Source: Flagellimonas beolgyonensis
GTDB taxonomy: Bacteria; Bacteroidota; Bacteroidia; Flavobacteriales; Flavobacteriaceae
Assembly (NCBI RefSeq): GCF_003992615.1
Contig: NZ_RZMY01000013.1
Location: forward strand, 598,238-662,237
DNA: 64,000 nt
Reading direction: 5' to 3'
The translations under genes and the position numbers were made by a program. This document shows positions 1-8,595 of the stretch, in pieces. The notes beneath the pieces are model-generated. The model saw only the letters and a program-made list of their open reading frames with translations, ran no database searches and was not told the DNA's origin. The number at the start of each line of letters is the position of its first letter. Within the stretch, counting starts at the first letter, position 1.

Positions 1-463
1 GTACTATGAACCTTTTATTGGGTATGTCCCTAAAAATCACAGACTATCCAACGAAGCAGAGCTGACCACCGATCATTTGGACGTGAACGATATATTGCTC
101 TTACAGGACGGTCATTGCTTTAGGGATGGGGTGATCAACTTATGCAAGGCATCCAAAAACATGAATGGTGAGCAATTTAAAATAGAAAGTGGGAGTTTTG
201 AAACCCTGGTGAACCTTGCCGATGAAGGCATGGGCATGACCTTGCTCCCTTATTTGAACACATTGCATTTGGAGCCTCAGAAAAAAGAAAACCTAAGACC
301 TTTCAAAGCACCTTCGCCCGCAAGGGAAATTAGCCTGATCTACCACAAAAGTGAATTGAAGATACAGATCACGGAAGCGCTCAGGGATGTAATTTCAAGT
401 ATCGTTCGTGGGGCCATTGCTTTTCAGGACGTAAAGATCATCAGCCCATTGGCCAAAAATTAA
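1..463 (+). CDS. oxyR: OxyR-type LysR family regulator, 3' part only
   Basis: The reading frame is open from base 2 to the stop at 461-463, so the 5' end of the gene lies outside the window. The visible part is the C-terminal effector-binding half of a LysR-type regulator. It contains the OxyR hallmark DGHCFRD followed nine residues later by a second cysteine (VINLC), matching the two redox-active cysteines of OxyR that form a disulfide when hydrogen peroxide rises, and the downstream TLLPYL block. By family knowledge it activates peroxide-defence genes. An internal TTG at 77 could be mistaken for a start, but homology runs upstream of it (FIGYVPKNH). A strong hairpin terminator follows directly. 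Function as OxyR is well supported; target genes are not visible. Confidence 0.9.
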   Translation, partial: YYEPFIGYVPKNHRLSNEAELTTDHLDVNDILLLQDGHCFRDGVINLCKASKNMNGEQFKIESGSFETLVNLADEGMGMTLLPYLNTLHLEPQKKENLRPFKAPSPAREISLIYHKSELKIQITEALRDVISSIVRGAIAFQDVKIISPLAKN

Positions 464-494
464 AAGAGCCGCTTTTCAGCGGCTCCAGTTTTAG
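462..494. terminator. Bidirectional hairpin terminator
   Basis: A perfect 7-bp stem GAGCCGC/GCGGCTC (466-485) with loop TTTTCA is flanked by A-rich and T-rich sides. It sits between two convergent genes ending at 463 and 491 and probably serves both. Confidence 0.8.
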
Positions 495-688
495 GCTTTT
501 AACAATACTAGTGTAGGTTGTAAATCCGGTTTGTCCACAATAAAATAATGTAACCAGATCCTAAGTTCTTCAATTTCGTTCGGCAGAAGCCTGGAAATCG
601 CTTTCTTCAATTCCTTGGTGAAGAGTCTCACATCAAAACTTACCTTTTGCAAGATGGTCTTGGTGTAATCTAACATAGCTCTCGGCAT
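491..688 (-). CDS. Small conserved flavobacterial protein (65 aa), unknown function
   Basis: A 65-residue protein starting MPRAMLDYTK; the frame is open further upstream to 820 but that extension is low-complexity and runs into the start of the divergent gene, so I chose the ATG at 688 (an ATG at 676, giving 61 residues, is equally possible). It reads as a small soluble helical protein with a charged middle (TKELKKAIS) and an EIEELRIW helix. I recognise the pattern as a short protein recurrent in Flavobacteria and Bacteroidota near regulators, without a known role. It is transcribed divergently from the PBP4 gene and convergently with oxyR, so it is probably monocistronic. Confidence 0.7.
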   Translation of the reverse strand: MPRAMLDYTKTILQKVSFDVRLFTKELKKAISRLLPNEIEELRIWLHYFIVDKPDLQPTLVLLKA

Positions 689-808
689 AGAAATTTGATT
701 AAATTGGATTAATGGTTGTGTCCCTAAGTTAGGCAAAAACTCAATATTCAAACTAAAAAATCGGTTAAAAATTGAATAACTTCGTGTTAAAATCGATGAA
801 CTACGTCT

Positions 809-2098
809 ATGAATACCCATAAAAACACATTTAATAAATCGCTGTTTATCAGTTTATTATCCATTTTTTATTTACTTTCCGGGTGTTCTTCCGTTCGTAA
901 AAATATCAGCAATCATCTGCATAAGGAAAGTCTAAAAAATTCGTTTCATGGACTCTTGATCATCGATGCCGATTCAGAAAAAGAACTGTACAATACCAAT
1001 GCGGACAAGTATTTCACCCCTGCGAGTAACACCAAGCTAGTTACCTTTTATACCGGTATAAAATTATTGCCCAAAAACATCCCTTCGCTACATTATGTCG
1101 TTGCCAATGACACCCTTTTTATTGAGGGCACCGGTGATCCATCGTGGCTTCACCCCTATTTGAACGATAGCACTGCCCTCCAATGGCTTGGGAACCAAAA
1201 AAACATTGCACTGTACACCGGCAATACAGACGAGCAACGTTACGGACCGGGTTGGGCCTGGGAAGATTTTGACACCTACTTTTCTCCTGAGAAATCGACT
1301 CTGCCCCTTTATGGCAATGTGGCAACTTTATCAAAATCCGAAATGGACAGCCTTCAGGTATCTCCGATTGAATTTTTGGAATATACAGCCATCAAGGAAA
1401 GCGCCTTTAAAAGAGAGGAATACCAGAACCAGTTTTATATCGACCCCGAAGAACAGGATACCTTGGAAGTACCATTTATAGTCAGTGATAGTTTGACAAA
1501 ACTTTTACTTGAATCCGTATTGCAGCAAAAAATTACATTGAGCGACCATTTTCCCGACCAACCGAAACAGACATTGTTTGGCATGGAAACCGATTCGATC
1601 TACAAATACATGTTGTTCAAAAGCGATAATTTTTTGGCAGAGCAACTCCTTATGGCCGCCTCATCGGCCCTATCGGATACCTTGAGCACCCGAAGGGCCA
1701 TTGATTATATGCTGGAAAACGACCTTAGTGATTTAGCACAACAACCTCGTTGGGTAGATGGTTCCGGTTTGTCGCGGTACAACTTGTTCACCCCAAGATC
1801 TTTTGTCCAAATTTTACAAAAACTGCATCAAGAAGTACCCGAAGAGCGTTTGTTCGCCCTGATGCCCATGTGGGGACCCTCCAATACCGTGGCAAAATGG
1901 GATGATCCAGAAACGGAGCCCTTTCTGTTTGCCAAATCGGGTTCGGTGGGCAACAATTACAACTTAAGCGGGTATGTGCGAACGAAATCGGGAAAATTGC
2001 TCATATTCAGTTTTATGAACAATCATTTTAGAACCCCTTCCCTGGAAATCAGGAATACGATCTACGCTACTTTGAAAGAGCTTTATCAGCGTTATTGA
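809..2098 (+). CDS. dacB: D-alanyl-D-alanine carboxypeptidase/endopeptidase, PBP4 family (peptidase S13), lipoprotein
   Basis: A 429-residue penicillin-binding protein of the S13 (DacB/PBP4) family, which trims or cleaves D-Ala cross-links in periplasmic peptidoglycan. All three active-site motifs are visible: S73-N-T-K76 (nucleophile serine and lysine), S272-D-N274, and K376-S-G378. The N-terminus has a lipobox, LLSGC with Cys26, so the protein is predicted to be a lipid-anchored periplasmic enzyme, unlike the soluble Escherichia coli PBP4. Length is close to the usual 430-480 of the family. Its last codons overlap the tail of the convergent NudK gene by seven bases. No partner gene is co-directional, so it is likely a single-gene unit. 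Confidence 0.93.
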   Translation: MNTHKNTFNKSLFISLLSIFYLLSGCSSVRKNISNHLHKESLKNSFHGLLIIDADSEKELYNTNADKYFTPASNTKLVTFYTGIKLLPKNIPSLHYVVANDTLFIEGTGDPSWLHPYLNDSTALQWLGNQKNIALYTGNTDEQRYGPGWAWEDFDTYFSPEKSTLPLYGNVATLSKSEMDSLQVSPIEFLEYTAIKESAFKREEYQNQFYIDPEEQDTLEVPFIVSDSLTKLLLESVLQQKITLSDHFPDQPKQTLFGMETDSIYKYMLFKSDNFLAEQLLMAASSALSDTLSTRRAIDYMLENDLSDLAQQPRWVDGSGLSRYNLFTPRSFVQILQKLHQEVPEERLFALMPMWGPSNTVAKWDDPETEPFLFAKSGSVGNNYNLSGYVRTKSGKLLIFSFMNNHFRTPSLEIRNTIYATLKELYQRY

Positions 2099-2679
2099 CC
2101 GAACAAGTTCTGTACTTGTGCGTATTGCAGTAGCATGATGGTCTTTGCATCCCGAATCTTACCAGTTTCCATCATTTGAAGGGCTTTTTTAAAAGGAAGT
2201 TCCAAGACTTCGATATTTTCGGTTTCATCTTCGGCTCCACCACCTTCGCCCACCTTCATGGCATCGGTGTACTGTCCGATAAAAAAATACAATATCTCCG
2301 TTACTGAACCTGGTGACATGTAAGCTTCGAACACTTTTTTTACGTGGTCTATCTTATATCCGGTTTCTTCTTCCACCTCCATTTTAATGGTCTGCTCTGC
2401 ATTGCCCTTCTCCAAGAGTCCGGCACAGGCTTCAACCATCATCCCATCCGTGTTCCCGTTCAAATAGGTGGGCATTCGAAACTGTCGGGTAAGCACCACG
2501 GTTCCCTTCTGTATATTATATAAAAGAATAGCGGCCCCGTTACCCCGATCGTAGGCCTCCCGAATCTGGGTTTCCCAGGTACCATCTTCCCGTTGGTACT
2601 CAAAGGTCACCTTATTGAGCGTATACCAATTGTCGGAGAGTAATTCCTTTTTGATGTTTCGAACGTTGCCGTATTTCAT
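2092..2679 (-). CDS. nudK: NudK-like Nudix hydrolase (GDP-mannose pyrophosphatase type)
   Basis: A 195-residue Nudix hydrolase whose sequence follows E. coli NudK (GDP-mannose pyrophosphatase, hydrolysing GDP-sugars to GMP plus sugar phosphate). The Nudix region is [11 protein letters not shown] then MEVEEETGY; the glutamates that bind Mg are present, while the canonical arginine of R-E-U-x-E-E is replaced by methionine (NudK of E. coli has lysine there). Other NudK-like blocks are YMSPGSVTE and GGGAEDETE. It is 8 bp downstream of the DUF2461 gene on the same strand, so the two probably form an operon. Substrate is inferred from family only. Confidence 0.85.
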   Translation of the reverse strand: MKYGNVRNIKKELLSDNWYTLNKVTFEYQREDGTWETQIREAYDRGNGAAILLYNIQKGTVVLTRQFRMPTYLNGNTDGMMVEACAGLLEKGNAEQTIKMEVEEETGYKIDHVKKVFEAYMSPGSVTEILYFFIGQYTDAMKVGEGGGAEDETENIEVLELPFKKALQMMETGKIRDAKTIMLLQYAQVQNLFGQ

Positions 2680-2687
2680 AATTGGGA

Positions 2688-3341
2688 TTAAACGGTTACT
2701 GATGTATTCAAATAGCGCCTAAAGGGGAGCATCTCTTTGTAAACTTCAATGATTTTTTCTTTGAAATCAGGTTGTAGGACTTCTTTTTTTGAAAGCTCGT
2801 GCACCACAGCAAAGGTTTTGTTCCTGAGTAGCTCAATATGGGGGTGATCATTAGAGAAGCCTTTGGGCGCATTGGTCAATTTTTCATCTTCATATAAACC
2901 TCCAAAGGTTCTTTTGAACGAAGGTTTGTCCAATATTTCCTGAAACACCTCCCCGTTATAATCGATACCGTCACGAATGCTACGAAGAGTCTTGGGATCG
3001 GGACGCCAAAACCCACCGGCCAGCAGGCATTGCTTAAGACCAATTTCAATATAAAAATCAGCCGAATGGGGTGCTTTATCCAACCCGGCACCGAAATGAT
3101 CTTTGTACACCGGTTTATTGGGGTGGAACATCAAATTGTTGTTGATACGGTTGATGCCCTTCTTGCCCGGAGTGGGATAATAATCATCGTGCAGCTGTGC
3201 CATGGTCAGATCCAGATCATCCAACCAAGTAATGAAATCGGAGCGAAGGGAGCGGTACCATTTGCGGTTCGCATCCATCCATTCCTTATTGTTGTTTTGT
3301 TGTAGTTCTTCCAGAAAATGGAAAAGGTCTTTGAAATCCAT
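2688..3341 (-). CDS. DUF2461 family protein (TIGR02453)
   Basis: A 217-residue cytoplasmic protein of the DUF2461/TIGR02453 family. The family signature is clear at the N-terminus: [19 protein letters not shown], followed by a middle [13 protein letters not shown] block and a C-terminal [12 protein letters not shown] helix. No enzymatic function is established for the family. It is the first gene of a two-gene unit with nudK. Immediately upstream of its start lies the heptanucleotide satellite, so its promoter must lie in or beyond that repeat. Confidence 0.85.
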   Translation of the reverse strand: MDFKDLFHFLEELQQNNNKEWMDANRKWYRSLRSDFITWLDDLDLTMAQLHDDYYPTPGKKGINRINNNLMFHPNKPVYKDHFGAGLDKAPHSADFYIEIGLKQCLLAGGFWRPDPKTLRSIRDGIDYNGEVFQEILDKPSFKRTFGGLYEDEKLTNAPKGFSNDHPHIELLRNKTFAVVHELSKKEVLQPDFKEKIIEVYKEMLPFRRYLNTSVTV

Positions 3342-3366
3342 GGAAACAAAGGAAGGAAATATTCAT

Positions 3367-3468
3367 CAGACTTCAGACTTCAGTTATCAGATTTCAGATT
3401 TCAGACTACTGACTACCGACTACCGACTCCTAACTACTGACTACTGACTCCTGACTACTGACTACTGA
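3367..3468. repeat. Heptanucleotide tandem repeat, about 14.5 units
   Basis: The stretch reads in an unbroken 7-bp register: CAGACTT twice, CAGTTAT, CAGATTT twice, CAGACTA, then CTGACTA/CCGACTA/CCGACTC/CTAACTA variants to the end. The 5' third uses CAGAYTT units and the rest CTGACTA units, so it is one degenerate satellite with two sub-families. It fills almost all of the space between the starts of DUF2461 (3341) and the end of the AIM24 gene (3471), and contains no usable reading frame. Confidence 0.9.
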
Positions 3469-3470
3469 AA

Positions 3471-4271
3471 TTAAAACCTATTATCACCATCCAATAAATC
3501 ACCTAGGCCACCTAAAATACTGCCTTCACCCTTGTCTTTTCCGCCACCACGAGGTGCCGCGGCCCATACTCGTCCTGCCAATCGGCTAAACGGTAAGGAT
3601 TGGATATACACGGTCCCTGGTCCACGAAGGGTGGCAAAAAATAAGCCTTCCCCACCGAAAACGGTGTTTCGTATGCCCCCGATGAACTCGACATCATAAT
3701 CCACGGTTTGCGCAAAACCAACGATACAACCCGTGTCCACTTTTAGGACTTCCCCAGGACCCAAGACTTTCTTTGCCAAGGTGCCACCAGCATGTACGAA
3801 CGCTAAACCATCGCCTTCCAATTTTTGCATGATGAACCCTTCACCACCGAATAATCCGCGACCCAAACGTTTGGAAAATTCAATCCCTACGGAAACACCT
3901 TTGGCTGCACACAGAAAGGCATCTTTCTGGCAGATGAACTTTCCTCCTTTTTCTGAAAGATCGATGGGTACAATTTTACCAGGATAGGGCGAAGCAAAGC
4001 TTACCTTCTTTTTGCCATGACCAATATTAAGGAAAGCCGTCATAAAAAGGCTCTCACCGGTGAGCAAACGTTTCCCTGCTGAAAACAGCTTACCCAACAC
4101 GCCGGAATCTTGATTGGAGCCGTCGCCAAAAATGGTGTCCATTTTAATGTCGGTGTCCATCATCATGAAACTGCCAGCCTCGGCCACAACGGCCTCTTGG
4201 GGATCCAATTCGATCTCCACATATTGCATTTCCTCTCCGTAAATGTGGTAGTCTATTTCGTGTGCGTTCAT
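3471..4271 (-). CDS. AIM24/TIGR00266 family protein
   Basis: A 266-residue protein of the AIM24 (DUF124, TIGR00266) family, a beta-rich tryptophan-RNA-binding-attenuator-like fold. Diagnostic features are VEIELDPQEAVVAEAGSF near the start, repeated GGEGF/GGEGLFFATL turns, and a glycine-rich C-terminus (RGGGKDKGEGSILGGLGDLL). The bacterial role of this family is unknown; the yeast mitochondrial member helps organise inner-membrane complexes. No signal peptide is visible. Downstream it runs into the heptamer satellite. It appears monocistronic. Confidence 0.88.
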   Translation of the reverse strand: MNAHEIDYHIYGEEMQYVEIELDPQEAVVAEAGSFMMMDTDIKMDTIFGDGSNQDSGVLGKLFSAGKRLLTGESLFMTAFLNIGHGKKKVSFASPYPGKIVPIDLSEKGGKFICQKDAFLCAAKGVSVGIEFSKRLGRGLFGGEGFIMQKLEGDGLAFVHAGGTLAKKVLGPGEVLKVDTGCIVGFAQTVDYDVEFIGGIRNTVFGGEGLFFATLRGPGTVYIQSLPFSRLAGRVWAAAPRGGGKDKGEGSILGGLGDLLDGDNRF

Positions 4272-4331
4272 TTTTCGATTTGTTTTGTGATTTCTGTATA
4301 TATGTTGATTTATTTTAGGCTTTGTTACAGG

Positions 4332-5090
4332 TCAGTCAAAAATCAAAGTGATCTCATTCGATTGAAGACAACCTTCAAATAAACGATCAGCGATATCCGA
4401 TTCATTGGTTTTTTGAAACAAATCCTTTGCATTATTAACATTATAATTTGGCAACAATAATTTCAGCTTTAATCTTTTATACTTTTCTTTCCAGTAAGAA
4501 TTTATTGGAAATATAGTTATGTTAAATACTTTGGTTGAGTTCGGTTCAAAAGAAATCATGTTTTCTTTATAAAATAAATAGTTCAAGATTAAAGCCTTTG
4601 GATATTTCAAAATAGGGTTTCCAGATTCCATGATTTTAAGTCTTTTTATTCTTAACCTATCAATTTTTCTTTGCACTTTATCTTCTAAATCAAGTTTCTT
4701 ATCCTCAATTCGCTCTTCTGCAAATTTGATTTCATAATCTATTGGATAAACATAATGTTCCGTTATAGTAGATTCTAATTGATGATATGAGAGGCTTTTT
4801 TCTTCCCTTATCAAGACCAAAGCAGTCATAATTGGATATTTAGAAGCACAATAATATTTTTTTATTTCCTCCTCTGTTTCAGGCACATATAACTGTTTGG
4901 TTTCAAAATTCAAATCATTCATCAAATAAATAATATTATCTGTTTGATTACTGATTGAAATCTCAAGGTTGGTAAGCGAGGTATTTTTGGGAATGTGCAA
5001 TACCGAATCTGTAATTTTCAAATCAAGCTGCGCGATTAAATTGCACGAAAACATCAAAAATGATAAAATAAATAAGACTCGATACATCAT
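4332..5090 (-). CDS. Exported protein of unknown function (252 aa)
   Basis: I do not recognise this protein. I take the ATG at 5090 (MMYRVLFILSFLM), because it gives a proper signal peptide ending near LIAQ and lies 2 bp after the stop of the upstream gene; a longer frame to 5126 only adds residues inside that gene. The mature part is hydrophilic, lysine/glutamate-rich, with a charged helix (EERIEDKKLDLEDKVQRK) flanked by beta-like segments, and ends in EITLIFD. It is noticeably more AT-rich than both neighbours, which hints at later acquisition. Translation is probably coupled to the DUF4442 gene upstream. Confidence 0.65.
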   Translation of the reverse strand: MMYRVLFILSFLMFSCNLIAQLDLKITDSVLHIPKNTSLTNLEISISNQTDNIIYLMNDLNFETKQLYVPETEEEIKKYYCASKYPIMTALVLIREEKSLSYHQLESTITEHYVYPIDYEIKFAEERIEDKKLDLEDKVQRKIDRLRIKRLKIMESGNPILKYPKALILNYLFYKENMISFEPNSTKVFNITIFPINSYWKEKYKRLKLKLLLPNYNVNNAKDLFQKTNESDIADRLFEGCLQSNEITLIFD

Positions 5091-5092
5091 TA

Positions 5093-5557
5093 TCACTTCT
5101 CGTTGGCTTTCACCTTCACCGTCCATTCAAAATGAAAGGTGGAGACTTCCACCCCATCCTGGTTGACCCCGACCGCTTTCATCCATAAGGTCTGTCCCTC
5201 TCCGGTGGCAATGGTTTTTTGGATGGCATCTGCAATCAAATTTCCGTCCTCACAGGTAAACGTAATGCGCCCCGTGGCCTTTTTGGTAAAGATGGCCTTA
5301 TTGTTCGCCACCAACATGGACACTTTTTTACCGCTCTTTTGGATTTCGTTCATCACCATGGCACCCGTGCTCAACTCGGCAGCCATGCCCTGCACCGCCC
5401 AAAACATGGATTTAAACGGATTCTGATTGATCCATTTATGTTTCACGGAGGTAACGGCTTTCTGATCATCGATATACTTGAGTCGCACCCCGCACCACCA
5501 GGCCGAAGGCAATTTTAAAAACGTGAACGTATTGATTTTACTGGGAGTGAGTGCCAT
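5093..5557 (-). CDS. DUF4442 hotdog-fold (thioesterase-like) protein
   Basis: A 154-residue protein of the DUF4442 family, a branch of the hotdog thioesterase superfamily. Visible family features are the N-terminal PSAWWCGVRL segment, the NPFKSMFWAVQGMAAELSTG helix region that forms the hotdog central helix, and TLWMKAVGVNQDG strands near the end. An acyl-CoA thioester is the likely substrate class but no specific activity is known. It is the first gene of a pair with the unknown exported protein just downstream. Confidence 0.85.
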   Translation of the reverse strand: MALTPSKINTFTFLKLPSAWWCGVRLKYIDDQKAVTSVKHKWINQNPFKSMFWAVQGMAAELSTGAMVMNEIQKSGKKVSMLVANNKAIFTKKATGRITFTCEDGNLIADAIQKTIATGEGQTLWMKAVGVNQDGVEVSTFHFEWTVKVKANEK

Positions 5558-5639
5558 ATCTAGTATTTAAGAGGTCTAAAAATAGCCAAAATTCATGGAT
5601 TTAATATTGTTAATTTATTGTTAATATTTAGTACTTTGT

Positions 5640-5672
5640 TTTGCATAGTACTGTCTTTTGGATATATATTTG
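5640..5672 (+). promoter_or_regulatory. Bacteroidota-type promoter for the DUF4870 gene
   Basis: TTTG/TTG at 5640-5643 and a perfect TAnnTTTG box (TATATTTG, 5665-5672) are separated by 21 bp, within the spacing range known for the Flavobacterium vegetative sigma factor. The start codon is about 50 bp downstream. Confidence 0.5.
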
Positions 5673-5724
5673 CATGGTAAGCTAATAGGTAAACTAATTT
5701 GCAGTCAAAAATCATCAATCAAAA

Positions 5725-6207
5725 ATGGCAACAACAGTAACCAAACACGAACGAAATTTATCCGCGATCATACACGCGTCCACCTTCTCAAAGTATTTTA
5801 TTCCTTTTGGGAACTTTATACTACCGTTGATCTTGTGGACCGCCAATAAGAACCAACACGATTTTGTGGATTATAATGGTAAGCAGGCACTTAACTTTCA
5901 AATCAGCATGCTGTTGTATGCGATTATAGCCGGATTGCTCACCATTCCATTCTTTATCGGAGTTTTTCCCGACCTGTTCGACTGGCACTTTTTCGGTTTT
6001 CGAAAATTGAGCGACCTCAACACCTTGAACATTCATTTTGACAGTGACGATTTTCGGTTTGGTCGATTGTTCTGGCCTTTGGGCATTTCAGGCATTTTTC
6101 AAGTGGCGTTGACGGTTTTGAACATCGTATTCACCATTTTGGCTACGATACGCACCAACGAGGGACAGTATTTTAAATATCCGTTCACCATTAAATTCAT
6201 CAAATAA
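5725..6207 (+). CDS. DUF4870 family membrane protein
   Basis: A 160-residue integral membrane protein of the DUF4870 (Tic20-like) family. It starts with a conserved ERNLSAIIHASTF segment, followed by hydrophobic segments around FIPFGNFILPLILW, SMLLYAIIAGLLTIPFFIGV and GIFQVALTVLNIVFTILATI, with the typical H-x-F-V-D-x-N-G-K-Q-A-L-N-F-Q block between the first two. Function is unknown. The gene is followed by a repeat-rich 230-bp gap and then the PadR/PspC cluster on the same strand; DUF4870, PadR and PspC genes often travel together in Flavobacteria. Confidence 0.87.
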   Translation: MATTVTKHERNLSAIIHASTFSKYFIPFGNFILPLILWTANKNQHDFVDYNGKQALNFQISMLLYAIIAGLLTIPFFIGVFPDLFDWHFFGFRKLSDLNTLNIHFDSDDFRFGRLFWPLGISGIFQVALTVLNIVFTILATIRTNEGQYFKYPFTIKFIK

Positions 6208-6247
6208 AACTAATTGGGAGCTTCATCACCTCCATTTATAGTAAGTA

Positions 6248-6331
6248 CATCATCAATCAAAAAAAGGAGTTTAATCATCAATCAAAAAACGAAATCATCA
6301 ATCATCAATTAGCAATCATCAATCAAAAAAC
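6248..6331. repeat. Cluster of ATCATCAATCAAAAA-type repeats
   Basis: Four closely spaced copies of a core ATCATCAATCA(AAAAA) occur at about 6249, 6274, 6294 and 6315. The same core sits directly before the start codons at 5725, 6776 (shortened), 9101-type positions such as 59101, and upstream of 8596, so the cluster looks like a multiplied leader motif. No gene lies within it. Confidence 0.7.
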
Positions 6332-6373
6332 GTTTCCACTCCCCTGCCCAATTCAGGGGATTGGAGTGGAAAC
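6332..6373. other. Long inverted repeat upstream of padR
   Basis: GTTTCCACTCC (6332-6342) pairs perfectly with GGAGTGGAAAC (6363-6373), and CCTG with CAGG extends the stem inward. On the minus strand the stem is followed by TTTTTT, which would make a minus-strand terminator although no minus-strand gene is visible there. A second short palindrome, CCAAAC-CAA-GTTTGG, follows at 6378-6392. Confidence 0.6.
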
Positions 6374-6434
6374 CCGACCAAACCAAGTTTGGTGAATCAA
6401 AAACGAACAGTTAATTTAATAGAACCATGAAGTT

Positions 6435-6764
6435 ATGAACATAGAAAACACAAAAGCTCAGATGCGCAAGGGGGTTCTAGAATATTGCATCCTGTCCATC
6501 CTTAAGGATAACGACAAGTATGCCTCTGAAATTCTGGATGCCCTTAAGGACGCGAAGATGCTCGTAGTGGAAGGGACCATATACCCTCTGCTCACAAGGT
6601 TGAAGAATGCTGGGTTGCTCAACTACCGTTGGGAAGAATCCACCTCTGGACCTCCCCGTAAATATTACGCGCTCACAGAAACAGGTCGGTTGTTCCTAAA
6701 AGAATTGAACGGAACCTGGGACGAACTAAGAAATGCAGTCAATCTGGTAACCAACACAAAATAA
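6435..6764 (+). CDS. PadR family transcriptional regulator
   Basis: A 109-residue PadR-type winged-helix regulator. The family core is complete: MRKGVLEYCILSIL, the recognition region EGTIYPLLTRLKNAGLLNYRW, and GPPRKYYALTETGR in the wing. It has only the short C-terminal helix of PadR-s2 proteins, so it probably dimerises through one helix and senses an unknown hydrophobic ligand. The stop at 6764 is 11 bp before the PspC gene, so both are co-transcribed, and it likely represses its own operon. Start chosen at 6435; an out-of-frame ATG lies at 6427. Confidence 0.92.
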   Translation: MNIENTKAQMRKGVLEYCILSILKDNDKYASEILDALKDAKMLVVEGTIYPLLTRLKNAGLLNYRWEESTSGPPRKYYALTETGRLFLKELNGTWDELRNAVNLVTNTK

Positions 6765-6775
6765 AGAATCAAAAA

Positions 6776-8509
6776 ATGAACAAGACAGTAAATATAAATT
6801 TGGCAAATACGCTCTTCCATATAGACGACGACGCGTATAACAAGCTAAGGCGGTACCTCGAGTCCATTAAACGGTCCTTTGCAGGCACTACCGGAAGCGA
6901 CGAGATCATTGCTGATATCGAGGCACGGATCGCAGAGCTCTTTTTGGAAAAAATGGAAAACGAGCGCCAAGTGATCACCCACAAGGAAGTGGACCAGGTC
7001 ATCTCTGTAATGGGACAACCCGAAGATTACATGGTGGACGAGGATATTTTTGAGGACGAACCCAAAAAGTCACAGACCAAAGAGACCACCCGTGCCAAGA
7101 AATTGTACCGCGATATCGACAATAAATATATTGGCGGTGTGTGTGCCGGTCTGGAGCACTACTTGGGCGTTGATGCCCTTTGGATCCGATTGATCTTTGT
7201 GCTTATGGCCATATTCACGACAGGATTCGGTTTGATCGCCTACATCCTATTGTGGATCTTGGTACCCGAAGCCGTGACCACCTCGCAAAAATTGGATATG
7301 CGGGGAGAGCCTGTCAACATCAGCAATATAGAACGCAAAGTTAAAGAGGGGTTTGGTGATGTTGCAGACAAGGTAAAGAACGTTGACTACGAAAAAGTGG
7401 GCAACAAGGTCAAAAGCGGCTCCAAGACCTTTTTCGATACCATTGGCGATATCATTTTGTTCCTGTTCAAGGTATTTGGCAAGTTCATCGGTATTTTGTT
7501 GATCATCATTGGTGCGGCCACTTTGGTGGGTCTGTTCTTCGGACTGTTCACCGTGGGCATGTTCGATGTGATCGAATTTCCCGGTGTTGATTTTTATGAA
7601 ATCGTGAACACCACCGGCGCGCCGGTTTGGTTGGCATCCCTGTTGTTGTTCTTTGCCGTGGGCATTCCCTTCTTCTTTATCCTGTATTTGGGATTGAAGA
7701 TATTGGTGAACAACCTGAAATCCATCGGAAACATTGCCAAGTTCTCCCTTTTGGGACTTTGGTTGATCTCTGTTGGGGTATTGATTACCTTGGGTATCCG
7801 TCAGGCCGCTGAGTTCTCCAATACCGGAAGCGTGCACGAGCGCGAAGCATTGGTGATGGAAACTGTAACCGACACCTTGGTCATCAAAATGAAGAATTCC
7901 GCTTATGAACATTCCATGGGCGATATCCATTTTGGTCGCATGACCTTGACCTATGATGAAAATGACAAGCCACTATTGGTTTCTGACGATGTGGAGATCA
8001 GGGTGCGCAAATCGGACGATGCCAACGTGAACATCACCGTTCGCAAGGATGCCGATGGTAGTTCCATTGTAACTGCCAGGGACCGGGCCCGAAACATCCA
8101 ATTCGGATACGAAGTAGTGGGCAACCAGATTATCCTTGATGAATATTTGACCACCGAATCGTCCAACAAGGCCCGAAACCAAGAGGTGAACATGACCATT
8201 TATATCCCTGAAGGCCGTTTGGTCCATTTTGATGAATCCACACGTGGACATATTGGTAGAGGAATCGAAAACGACAGGGATTACTATCGAAGCAGCATTG
8301 TGGGCCACGTTTGGCTTATGGACAAGGATGGCGAACTAAAATGCCAGGACTGTCCGTTGGACGATGACGATGACAGGGATGGCAATGGCAAGATCATCAT
8401 CAATGAAGATGGCATCGATATCGACATCAAAGACAATCAGGATTCGTTCGAGATGAAGATCAATGAAGACGGCATCAAAGTAAAAACAGGTGAAAAAAGT
8501 AACAATTGA
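6776..8509 (+). CDS. PspC domain envelope protein
   Basis: A 577-residue protein built from an N-terminal cytoplasmic region (about 1-105, with HxxxD-like helix pair and ADIEARIAELFLEK), a PspC domain (about 108-168, KLYRDIDNKYIGGVCAGL then two hydrophobic segments ending in LWILVPE), two to three further membrane helices (around 225-260, 285-310 and 320-345), and a C-terminal periplasmic beta-rich region of about 220 residues with an acidic DDDDDRDGNG turn. This layout is typical of Bacteroidota PspC proteins, thought to sense envelope stress. It lies between PadR and a GIN-domain lipoprotein, the usual partners. Confidence 0.9.
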   Translation: MNKTVNINLANTLFHIDDDAYNKLRRYLESIKRSFAGTTGSDEIIADIEARIAELFLEKMENERQVITHKEVDQVISVMGQPEDYMVDEDIFEDEPKKSQTKETTRAKKLYRDIDNKYIGGVCAGLEHYLGVDALWIRLIFVLMAIFTTGFGLIAYILLWILVPEAVTTSQKLDMRGEPVNISNIERKVKEGFGDVADKVKNVDYEKVGNKVKSGSKTFFDTIGDIILFLFKVFGKFIGILLIIIGAATLVGLFFGLFTVGMFDVIEFPGVDFYEIVNTTGAPVWLASLLLFFAVGIPFFFILYLGLKILVNNLKSIGNIAKFSLLGLWLISVGVLITLGIRQAAEFSNTGSVHEREALVMETVTDTLVIKMKNSAYEHSMGDIHFGRMTLTYDENDKPLLVSDDVEIRVRKSDDANVNITVRKDADGSSIVTARDRARNIQFGYEVVGNQIILDEYLTTESSNKARNQEVNMTIYIPEGRLVHFDESTRGHIGRGIENDRDYYRSSIVGHVWLMDKDGELKCQDCPLDDDDDRDGNGKIIINEDGIDIDIKDNQDSFEMKINEDGIKVKTGEKSNN

Positions 8510-8595
8510 GTTGGTGAAAACTACAATTGGGTAATATTAAATTCAAAATCAATCAATCAAAATAGACCTTTGGTCAATCATTAAAAACAACAATC

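Noticed and set aside
4332..5126. Longer start of the unknown exported protein at 5126
   Set aside because: It would add a charged segment in front of the signal peptide and overlap the DUF4442 coding end; ATG at 5090 gives a normal signal peptide.
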